Notes under the pieces: generated by a model
What the model was told of the DNA's origin: nothing
Database searches by the model: none
The model's input: the letters and a program-made list of their open reading frames with translations, nothing else
From: JANYJA01 sp038229055
GTDB lineage: Bacteria > Acidobacteriota > Terriglobia > Bryobacterales > Bryobacteraceae
Assembly: GCA_038229055.1 (NCBI GenBank)
Contig: JBBROU010000188.1
Location: 1 to 5,210 of the forward strand
DNA length: 5,210 nucleotides
Direction: 5' to 3'
Shown: positions 1 through 5,210 of the stretch, in pieces
Layout: each line of letters begins with the position of its first letter
How positions within the stretch are numbered: the first letter of the stretch is position 1
Position numbers and translations under genes: made by a program

Positions 1-410
1 ATGGTGAGGCCGGGATTGTAGAACTCATTCAAGCGCCAGAGCAGATCGTACCGATACACGCGATTTTTCTGCAAACGGAGCGCGGCCGACTGATACGGAT
101 CGTTGCCAAGACCGAGTGTAGTGAGAACGATCTCATCGAAGAAGCGTCCGCGACCGTCGCGCGAGTTGACGGTGAGATTGCTGGCAAGCAAGCGGACACC
201 GTTGCGGTAGTTCACATCGCTGCGATATTTTCCGAGATCGCCGCCAACGAGGCTGAAGCGGTAGCCGAATTCGAATGAGTTGACGACGTTGTAATCGCCC
301 GCGTTCTCGCCGCGGCGCGGACCGACATCGGCGGGGGTGGGCGCAACGACCTGCTGGGCGGCGGCGCCGGCGAGGCAGGCACAGATTAGGATGAGCGCAC
401 GCATGATCAT
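1..410 (-). CDS. MtrB/PioB-like outer-membrane beta-barrel protein, N-terminal part (runs off left edge)
   Basis: The frame stays open from the ATG at 410-408 to the window edge, giving 136 codons with no stop. The protein starts with a signal peptide (MIMRALILICACLAGAAA, then QQ), so it is exported. The mature part has alternating aromatic and polar residues typical of an outer-membrane barrel, with stretches such as FEFGYRF, KYRSDVNYRNGVRLL and KNRVYRYDLLW. I recognise this pattern from acidobacterial porin-like partners of DmsE-family cytochromes. The likely role is the outer-membrane sheath holding the decaheme cytochrome encoded just upstream. The start codon overlaps that gene's stop (ATGA at 410-407), which points to translational coupling. 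A second in-frame ATG lies at 404-402, and no good Shine-Dalgarno precedes either. No N-terminal CxxC motif is seen in the mature part. The family call is from memory and from context; the barrel's C-terminal end is not visible. Confidence 0.75.
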   Translation of the reverse strand, partial: MIMRALILICACLAGAAAQQVVAPTPADVGPRRGENAGDYNVVNSFEFGYRFSLVGGDLGKYRSDVNYRNGVRLLASNLTVNSRDGRGRFFDEIVLTTLGLGNDPYQSAALRLQKNRVYRYDLLWRLNEFYNPGLT

Positions 411-1339
411 CTCAGGAAAAATTCGCTGCTATTGGAACCGTGGATACGAACGTGGCAGACGGTGCAGCGTTGGTAACGGGGATCGAGAAGGTTGTGGGAT
501 GGCGTCTGCAGCGGAACGCCGTCGTTGCGCCGTCCGAAATTTCCAGCGCCGTTATGGCACTCGAGGCAGAGCGTGAATACAACGGGGCGACGCAGCAGGC
601 GCGCGTTGGGAGAACCATGCGGACTGTGGCACGTTTCGCAGCCGTCGACGCGCACTGATGCGTGTTCAAAAACGAACGGCCCCCGCTTATCGGAGTGGCA
701 GCGCAAGCAGGGCTCTTCATTGTCAAGAGCTTGATCGACCATGGGCCGCGAGCCCATGCGCCACGTCGCCGCGAATGTTCCATGCGGGTTGTGGCAATCG
801 CTGCACTGGATGACACCTTCATTTACGCGGTGTTTGGAAGGCATTTCGAACTGGGCGCGCACGGTGGTGTGGCAGCCATAGCAGAGATCGCGTTGCACCT
901 TGGCGAGAAGAAATTTCGGAACGGGCGATTTGTGAATGGAGTGGCAGGAAGTGCAGACCACCCCGGCTTCGGTGTGCGAGGAACGCCGGATGTTGGCGCG
1001 GGTCATGTCGCGCGAGTGACATGTCAGGCATGAGTTCAAAACCTGGGACGGCGTCATGAGGGAGTAAGCGCGAATCAGCGTCTTATTTCCGCTCGATTCC
1101 ACGTGCGCCCGGCCCGGGCCGTGGCAGCCTTCGCAGCCGCGACTCTCCGCGGGAACACTTTCCGAAACCAAACTCTTGTAATGCGGATTTTTGTCGAAGT
1201 TCAGCCAGACGTCGGAATGGCAGCCCTTACAGACGGTGCTGCCAACATACTGAGAAGGAGTCCGTGCCGGCGCCGGTGATTGCGCCATCGCCGTGGACGA
1301 TGCAATCACCAACACCAGTATGAGCGCGGCCGGATTCAT
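407..1339 (-). CDS. DmsE/MtrA-family periplasmic decaheme c-type cytochrome
   Basis: This 310-residue protein has a signal peptide (residues 1-20, ending STAMAQ) and exactly ten CxxCH heme-attachment motifs, at C37, C69, C104, C129, C153, C179, C211, C234, C258 and C292. Number and length match the DmsE/MtrA/PioA decaheme family, which spans the periplasm and outer membrane inside an MtrB-type barrel and passes electrons to or from the cell surface. All twenty cysteines lie in the motifs. There are also exactly ten further histidines (53, 79, 122, 136, 170, 186, 226, 241, 282, 300), one after each motif, so bis-histidine ligation of every heme is possible. The stop overlaps the start of the downstream barrel gene, and the copper-protein gene ends 39 bp upstream on the same strand, so an operon is likely. 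The Shine-Dalgarno is weak (GGA about 10 nt before the ATG). The terminal electron acceptor or donor cannot be told from the sequence. Confidence 0.93.
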   Translation of the reverse strand: MNPAALILVLVIASSTAMAQSPAPARTPSQYVGSTVCKGCHSDVWLNFDKNPHYKSLVSESVPAESRGCEGCHGPGRAHVESSGNKTLIRAYSLMTPSQVLNSCLTCHSRDMTRANIRRSSHTEAGVVCTSCHSIHKSPVPKFLLAKVQRDLCYGCHTTVRAQFEMPSKHRVNEGVIQCSDCHNPHGTFAATWRMGSRPMVDQALDNEEPCLRCHSDKRGPFVFEHASVRVDGCETCHSPHGSPNARLLRRPVVFTLCLECHNGAGNFGRRNDGVPLQTPSHNLLDPRYQRCTVCHVRIHGSNSSEFFLR

Positions 1340-1378
1340 GTGCGGTCCGAATCCGATTCTATGCCCACCGCTTGTAAA

Positions 1379-3496
1379 CTACTTCACGATGACAGTAGCT
1401 TTCATGTTCGGGTGAACGGAGCAGTGGTAGTTATAGGTTCCCGGCGTGTTTAACTGCTGCGTGAATTTCACGCCGGTATCGAGAAGGTCCGATGCGAACA
1501 CATTGGCGTCGGACACGACGTTGTGTTGAACCGCATCTTTATTCGTCCAAGTCACCGTCGAACCGGCCGTGACTGTGATCGGCGTCGGCACGAAGGAGAA
1601 GTTAACGATGTCAACTAGCGCCGGGGCCGGAGGGGCTGACGGCGACGTGATGGACAGGAACGCGTTCGGCTGCGATTGCGCGCCGGGGACCTGCGCGACT
1701 ACGGCGGCATCCACAGGAGTGGCTCCATTGGTCGGGACGGCCGGCACGATCGCGTTGATCTGATAGAGACCCGTGGCGCTGAGCCCGGAGAAGGTGATGG
1801 TGGCGGGCAGACCCCCGATGGTGAGTGTCGGGGGAGTGGCCAGGTTCAAAGGCGTGCTGACAATCAGCCCGTTCGGCGCGGCCGGCGATGTGAGACCGAA
1901 GCCGTTGCCGTAGAGCACGACGGTTTCCCCGGGAACGGCAGGAGTGGTGGTGGCACCGGGAATTAAACTCGGGGGCCCAGTAAGGGAAAAGCCATCGGCG
2001 TGCGTAGCCGCGATGTACTTATTGCCCGGGAACATGAAGAAGGACGGCGCGCTCGGTTGGAACGTCGCGGTGATCGACCCGCTGGTGAGCCCGTTGTTGG
2101 TGGTAACCACTTGGACCGGACCGGAAGGCACGTCGGTCGGAACCAGGAAGTTGATCTGCGTGGGGCTGACGTAGCTTATGTAAGCCGGTTTACCGTTCAG
2201 CGTAACGGTAACTCCGGAAAGCTGCGTGGGCAATTGATTATTGACGAAGTCGCTCCCCTGCCAAACGTGCGTTGAAGCGGAAAGACCTTGCCCGATGATG
2301 GACGCCCAGGTATTCGGAGCGAGAATGGAGGAGAAGCTTGCCGCGTTGACCAAACTGCTGGTCGTGAAGAAAGGCGCGGCTTGGATGCTGCCGAAGAGGC
2401 CGTGCGTTTCAAGAGGTTCCGCGTTCGGCCCGGGGGACCCGGCGGTGAAATAGAGCGTCCCGGCATCGCCGCCCCGGCCGCCATTGCCAAAGAGCAGAGC
2501 CCAGAGTCCCTGAATCACGATGGGCTTGGCGGTCGGGTCATTCAAAGTGCCGATCAGCTGGCCTGTGGTGGGATTGAAGGCATGGATCATGCCATCGCCA
2601 AAGTTCCCGACCAGCAGATCGCCAGCGAAATCGCCAAAATTAGCCGGTGCGATCGCCATTCCCCATGGGGAATTCAGCGGACCCTGCGCGATAAAGTGAG
2701 ACTGTAAGACCCCAGACATGTCAAAGACCGTCACATAGCCGTTGCCCGCTCCGCCAATGTCGTCGTGTTTCGCAGTGTCCTGCTTGGCGTAAGTGACATA
2801 GAGTTTGCCGCCGATATTCGCGATGCCGAATGGCGCAAAGCCGGCGGGAACAGTGGAATCGATGAAGGCCCCAGCGGCAAGCGTCACCGGTTTGAAGTTG
2901 GCATCGAACACGTCGACAGTGCCGGCATGGAAGTTGGAGGCGTAGATTTGAGGGGCTGCGGTTGTCCCGCCCAGCGCGCAGCCCTTATAAACGGCGCCGG
3001 ACGCGGAGTTATCGACCGCAATCTTAGCGTGCGTTCGGTCGAGCGTGCCGTTCCATCCCGAGATGGTGCCGTCTTCCGTGCAGAAGATGAAGGCTGAGGG
3101 CGAACCGGTGGCAACCGTGAAGAACGTGCTGCCATTGAAGATGACGCCGGTGACGGCTCCAGGCGCTGTGCCGGCGGGTGGGGGAACAGCGACAACCAGC
3201 GGGATCACGGTGCCGGATGAGTCATACAAGGTGGAAGTGCCGGTTTTATTGTTGCCGATCCAGAACGGACTGGTGGCACTTTCGGCAATACCCCAAGGAT
3301 TCACGAGATTTGGATCCACATGGTCGGCGATATTGGGCAAATCGGCGACGAGATTGTGGACCAGATAGCTGTTAGCCGCGGAGAGCGAGCCGGCCAGAGC
3401 CAAACACAAGAGGCCGACGCGCAAACAGGCTGAGGGCTGAACGCGGGCGCCGCGGCGCACCGATTCAAAGTAAGTGGATTCGTTGAGTGTATGCAT
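1379..3496 (-). CDS. Secreted TIGR03118 / TIGR03437 / cupredoxin fusion protein
   Basis: This 705-residue exported protein has three parts. After a signal peptide (hydrophobic core about 26-40, cleavage near A40/A41), residues 43-373 resemble TIGR03118, a propeller-like secreted domain (HVDPNLVNPWGIAES, SPFWIGNNKTGTSTLYD, SPWGMAIAP, GDLLVGNFGDG). Residues 380-617 resemble TIGR03437, the Solibacter domain (SLVNAASFSS, YVSPTQINFLVP, VVLYGNGFG, GLYQINAIVP). Residues 626-705 form an amicyanin-like cupredoxin with a complete type-1 copper set: H658, then C692, H695 and M698 in the spacing C-x2-H-x2-M (YHCSVHPNMKA). The last part therefore probably binds copper and transfers single electrons; the roles of the first two domains are unknown. 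The annotated ATG gives a long n-region. A GTG at residue 13 would give a more usual signal peptide, but AGG just before the ATG is the only Shine-Dalgarno-like match seen. The gene lies 39 bp upstream of the decaheme gene, in the same direction. No PEP-CTERM anchor is present. Confidence 0.88.
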   Translation of the reverse strand: MHTLNESTYFESVRRGARVQPSACLRVGLLCLALAGSLSAANSYLVHNLVADLPNIADHVDPNLVNPWGIAESATSPFWIGNNKTGTSTLYDSSGTVIPLVVAVPPPAGTAPGAVTGVIFNGSTFFTVATGSPSAFIFCTEDGTISGWNGTLDRTHAKIAVDNSASGAVYKGCALGGTTAAPQIYASNFHAGTVDVFDANFKPVTLAAGAFIDSTVPAGFAPFGIANIGGKLYVTYAKQDTAKHDDIGGAGNGYVTVFDMSGVLQSHFIAQGPLNSPWGMAIAPANFGDFAGDLLVGNFGDGMIHAFNPTTGQLIGTLNDPTAKPIVIQGLWALLFGNGGRGGDAGTLYFTAGSPGPNAEPLETHGLFGSIQAAPFFTTSSLVNAASFSSILAPNTWASIIGQGLSASTHVWQGSDFVNNQLPTQLSGVTVTLNGKPAYISYVSPTQINFLVPTDVPSGPVQVVTTNNGLTSGSITATFQPSAPSFFMFPGNKYIAATHADGFSLTGPPSLIPGATTTPAVPGETVVLYGNGFGLTSPAAPNGLIVSTPLNLATPPTLTIGGLPATITFSGLSATGLYQINAIVPAVPTNGATPVDAAVVAQVPGAQSQPNAFLSITSPSAPPAPALVDIVNFSFVPTPITVTAGSTVTWTNKDAVQHNVVSDANVFASDLLDTGVKFTQQLNTPGTYNYHCSVHPNMKATVIVK

Positions 3497-3661
3497 ACCT
3501 GCTATTGAAGTTATCCACGGCGGGAAGCGGAAACGTGAAAATCTTGTAAAAGTGTCGTAAAGATTTGCAGTGCCATTTGTTTAAAATGATTGGGCTTCGT
3601 GGTTTGCTTTTAGATTCGTAAGCAACGCGGATCGCCGCGGCCCGTCGTTTCGCACTGCAAA
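3497..3661 (-). promoter_or_regulatory. Probable promoter region of the redox gene cluster
   Basis: This non-coding stretch lies directly upstream of the first gene of the minus-strand cluster, and its middle (about 3541-3620) looks clearly richer in A and T than the flanking genes. It holds a tandem motif TTGTAAA-N4-TCGTAAA (plus-strand reading, 3545-3562), which repeats with an 11-bp period as response-regulator sites of the OmpR/PhoB type do. It also holds an ATCTT/AAGAT inverted pair around that motif (3541-3564), and a 10-bp inverted repeat (3564-3573 and 3652-3661). I could not assign a convincing -35/-10 pair. That it carries the cluster's promoter is inferred from position. Confidence 0.4.
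3564..3661. repeat. 10-bp inverted repeat bounding 98 bp
   Basis: The arms TTTGCAGTGC (3564-3573) and GCACTGCAAA (3652-3661) are perfect reverse complements separated by 78 bp. The right arm stops exactly where recognisable transporter homology begins at 3662. The match does not extend past 10 bp and no flanking target duplication is visible. It could be an operator pair, the ends of a tiny decayed element, or chance. Confidence 0.35.
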
Positions 3662-3818
3662 ATGGCGGCGGTCAACTCGGGGAAGATGCCGGTGATCGTG
3701 ATCATGACTTATGTAGTGGGGATCGGTGCCAACGCTGATCGGCAATGCAGTCGGCGGAGTGTCGCTGGTCTCGATGCTGAATCACGCGCAGGTGGTGGCG
3801 GGCAGCGACGAGGCTTAA
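3662..3818 (+). pseudogene. Remnant of a formate/nitrite transporter (FNT) family gene, C-terminal end
   Basis: Two pieces in different frames read as parts of one membrane transporter. Positions 3662-3727 give AAVNSGKMPVIVIMTYVVGIG, like the TYxxGxG segment of FNT/YfdC-type channels. Positions 3726-3818, in another frame, give VPTLIGNAVGGVSLVSMLN followed by HAQVVAGSDEA and a TAA stop, like the last transmembrane helix of the same family (PTLxGNxxGG...NHAQV). In intact members roughly 40 residues, including the F-x-H-x-I-x-A-G-S-x-E region, lie between these segments; here they are missing and the frame has changed. Everything before the first piece is also gone. The stop lies one base from the stop of the convergent heme-binding-family gene. 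The family call is from memory of its conserved motifs. It cannot encode a functional channel. Confidence 0.75.
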
Positions 3819-3819
3819 T

Positions 3820-4278
3820 TCATGCGGTGATGGCAGCCGCTCCGAGCGCCGCGAGTTCCATGTCTTCGAGCTGCGGGAGTCCGCTCACGGCGACGGAACC
3901 GGCAACGGCGCCGTCCTTCCATACAGGGACGCCGCCGCCCCATCCGACGAATTTCGGATCGCCGAAATACGCGATGTCGAAACCTTTCTCCGGATCGCGC
4001 GCGGCTTCGCCGATCTGTTTGGTGGGTTTGCGTTCACGCGCGGCCGTCCAGGCTTTGTTGGTGGCGATGAGGATGGAGGAGTAGGGCGCGCCGTCCATGC
4101 GGGCGAAGGCGATGAGCTCGCCGTGAGGATCGGCAACAGCGATGACGCCGGATTTGCCCCGACGTTGAATTTCCGCGGTGAGAAGTTCGATGATCTTGCG
4201 CGCGTCGGCGTAGCCGAGGGAAGTGATCTGTTGCAAGGCGATGGTCTCTAACTGAATATAACTGAGCCCGCACCGCAA
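3820..4278 (-). CDS. GlcG/HbpS-family heme-binding protein (DUF336)
   Basis: This 152-residue protein spans a complete GlcG/HbpS domain. Visible family features are the N-terminal helix ADARKIIELLTAEI, the strand GVIAVADPHGELIAFARMDG, the helix SSILIATNKAWTAA, the glycine-rich turn VGWGGGVPVWKDGAVAGSVAVSG, and the C-terminal helix LEDMELAALGAAAI. Members are small soluble proteins; some bind heme (HbpS of Streptomyces), while others sit in glycolate-use or other catabolic operons with unclear roles. No signal peptide is seen, so it is probably cytoplasmic. The start is uncertain: no in-frame ATG exists, and an in-frame TAA lies at 4284-4282. The options are TTG at 4278 (no Shine-Dalgarno) and TTG at 4236 (GAG about 9 nt before it). 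It stands alone, convergent with the transporter remnant and divergent from a small gene 15 bp away. Heme binding in this copy is unproven. Confidence 0.87.
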   Translation of the reverse strand: MRCGLSYIQLETIALQQITSLGYADARKIIELLTAEIQRRGKSGVIAVADPHGELIAFARMDGAPYSSILIATNKAWTAARERKPTKQIGEAARDPEKGFDIAYFGDPKFVGWGGGVPVWKDGAVAGSVAVSGLPQLEDMELAALGAAAITA

Positions 4279-4293
4279 GCATTAGAATTAACT

Positions 4294-4524
4294 ATGCAGG
4301 AGCGCGAGTTAGATCCGGTCATCGAGGCGTATAAGAAAGACATCGACCGCACTTTGTTTCGCGAGAATTTGAAGCTCTCGGTTGAAGAGCGTTTCCGAAA
4401 AACAATGGCGCTCGCAAACTTCGCCGATGAATTCCGGCGTGCGGGGCGTGAAGCTCGCTCGCGGCATTCGCATCATTCAGTGCAACGCCGGCTAGCCTCG
4501 TTAATCGCTATTGACAAAACCTGA
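4294..4524 (+). CDS. Small conserved protein, probably with a replaced C-terminal tail
   Basis: This 76-residue protein has an ATG start but no clear Shine-Dalgarno. Residues 1-55 are charged and helical (DPVIEAYKKDIDRTLFREN, LSVEERF, ADEFRRAGREAR) and match a small protein I recall from Acidobacteria and other soil bacteria, often encoded just before a nucleotidyltransferase-like gene. Its function is not known to me. Residues 56-76 (RSRHSHHSVQRR onward) look unlike the rest, and no partner gene follows. Instead the reading frame runs 52 bp into the 3' end of the convergent gene on the minus strand. The simplest reading is that the original 3' end and its neighbour were lost when the right-hand DNA arrived, leaving a read-through tail. 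It may still be expressed; its promoter would have to overlap the 5' end of the divergent heme-binding-family gene. Confidence 0.6.
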   Translation: MQERELDPVIEAYKKDIDRTLFRENLKLSVEERFRKTMALANFADEFRRAGREARSRHSHHSVQRRLASLIAIDKT

Positions 4525-5210
4525 ATCCTGTCTGAATCACTCGGCAATTTGTTCGCGAGACTTAGGGCCTCGGCGAGTGCTCTTTTCAAGCTTGCACAGT
4601 CGGAGTTTGGCAGCGAGCGAGCGGCTTCGAGCAGAGCCACGGCCGCTTGGTATCCCACAAACGGCTTTTCAAAGTTCGGGTTGTCCAAACGACCTGCAAG
4701 CCAATCCAAATGGACCGCGCTAGGAAACATTTGAAGAATAGCTATTGCTGCCAAGCGTTCGCCTGGAGATTGACTCGATTCGAATTTCTCAAGCAGCCCC
4801 CTCGCTCTGGACGCCTTCGTTTTCATTGCCGAGAAAATTGCTGTCATACTTGACGTTCGAGCGGCTCCGGAAGGCATTTGTTCGCGAACATCCAGGTAGT
4901 CCGTCGCGAGCTTAATCATTTCGGCATGAGCCTCGCGGTCAATGATCACCGATTTGTCCGGCGAAGTTTCTCTCGGATGAACGGGCGATTCTTTCTTTAC
5001 AATGTCTCGGATCGCCCGTAGCAATCCTCCTCGCACGTGCTCGCTAAAGTCCGCGTGAGAGGGATACGTCCACGTCAATCCAAGTCTCCCGAGTTCGTCT
5101 CTGAACTTGACCACACCCGACAACTGATCTAGATCGGCCAGACTTGGTATGGGAATGGGCTGTTCGCAAAAGTAGAACATGATTGTAGGGAGATGTCCAG
5201 TCCTACTGCG
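4473..5210 (-). CDS. DUF4062-like (TIR-like) protein with helical HEAT-like tail, C-terminal part (runs off right edge)
   Basis: The frame is open from the right edge to the TGA at 4475-4473 (245 codons). An ATG at 5180 is internal: ten in-frame codons precede it, no Shine-Dalgarno is near, and the residues LPTIMFYF across it match the conserved strand of DUF4062-type domains. Counting from that Met, residues 1-60 are the end of this domain (FCEQPIPIP, LDQLSGVVKFRDELGRLGL, DFSEHVRGGLLRAI). Residues 84-125 form a helical segment with the pattern YLDVREQMPSGAARTSSM. Residues 135-230 are paired helices resembling HEAT repeats (SPGERLAAIAILQMFPSAVHL, DWLAGRL, PFVGYQAAVALLEAARSLP). Similar tails occur on bacterial proteins with TIR-like or other effector domains, suggesting a role in conflict or stress signalling; this is inference. 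Its codon and base use look less GC-rich than the genes to the left, consistent with transfer. The N-terminal portion, including any catalytic residue, is outside the window. Confidence 0.68.
   Translation of the reverse strand, partial: RSRTGHLPTIMFYFCEQPIPIPSLADLDQLSGVVKFRDELGRLGLTWTYPSHADFSEHVRGGLLRAIRDIVKKESPVHPRETSPDKSVIIDREAHAEMIKLATDYLDVREQMPSGAARTSSMTAIFSAMKTKASRARGLLEKFESSQSPGERLAAIAILQMFPSAVHLDWLAGRLDNPNFEKPFVGYQAAVALLEAARSLPNSDCASLKRALAEALSLANKLPSDSDRIQVLSIAINEASRRCTE

Noticed and set aside
662..1033. Plus-strand open frame opposite the decaheme gene
   Set aside because: It is a shadow of a GC-rich coding region with ten clear heme motifs on the other strand; it has no recognisable domain.
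3045..3368. Plus-strand open frame opposite the copper-protein gene
   Set aside because: Antisense shadow of the propeller-like domain with no family features; the minus frame is continuous over 705 codons.
3511..3519. TTATCCACG, one base from a DnaA box
   Set aside because: It is a single match with no cluster, no AT-rich unwinding region pattern and no dnaA/dnaN neighbours, so it is most likely chance.
3626..3639. CGCGG-ATCG-CCGCG as a terminator hairpin
   Set aside because: The stem is only 5 bp and no run of T follows on either strand; no gene ends nearby in the right direction.
3662..4084. A 140-codon plus-strand open frame as a real gene
   Set aside because: Its first 22 codons are a transporter remnant, the frame then leaves the homology, and from 3820 on it is antisense to the well-supported heme-binding-family gene.
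4231..4262. TTGCAA ... TATAAC as a promoter for the small plus-strand gene
   Set aside because: The spacer is 20 bp, too long for a normal sigma-70 promoter, and both boxes lie inside the divergent coding region.
5178..5180. ATG at 5180 as the true start of the rightmost gene
   Set aside because: The frame stays open to the window edge, no Shine-Dalgarno precedes it, and the residues across it fit a conserved internal strand of the domain.

Overview
The window most resembles an Acidobacteriota genome of the Bryobacterales/Solibacter type. The strongest clue is a middle domain of the TIGR03437 kind, first described as a paralogous family in Candidatus Solibacter usitatus. A DmsE-family decaheme cytochrome followed by an MtrB-like outer-membrane barrel fits the same group. 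The assignment is by recognition, without a database search.

Region 1 (1-3496, all minus strand, read right to left) looks like one transcription unit for exported redox proteins. It begins with a 705-residue secreted protein that joins a TIGR03118-type propeller-like domain, a TIGR03437 domain and an amicyanin-like blue-copper domain. After 39 bp comes a 310-residue decaheme cytochrome c with ten CxxCH motifs. Its stop overlaps the start of an outer-membrane beta-barrel gene (ATGA overlap), which runs off the left edge. The last two genes match the cytochrome/porin core of MtrAB/PioAB-type conduits, which carry electrons across the outer membrane. The copper protein could be a soluble redox partner, but this is inference from its position.

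Region 2 (3497-3818) is a short AT-richer stretch, presumably holding the promoter of the redox unit. Next to it is the decayed C-terminal end of a formate/nitrite transporter family gene on the plus strand, with an internal deletion and a frame change.

Region 3 (3820-4524) holds an intact GlcG/HbpS-type heme-binding-family protein on the minus strand. Only 15 bp away and divergent is a small plus-strand gene whose N-terminal 55 residues look conserved but whose tail looks like read-through past a junction.

Region 4 (4473-5210, minus) is the C-terminal part of a larger protein. It carries the end of a DUF4062-like (TIR-like) domain followed by an alpha-helical, HEAT-like tail, an architecture typical of bacterial conflict or signalling proteins. 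Its base composition looks less GC-rich than its neighbours, and its 3' end overlaps the odd tail of the small gene. This suggests that the right part of the window is a recombination boundary with accessory DNA. No RNA genes, CRISPR arrays or insertion-sequence transposases were seen.
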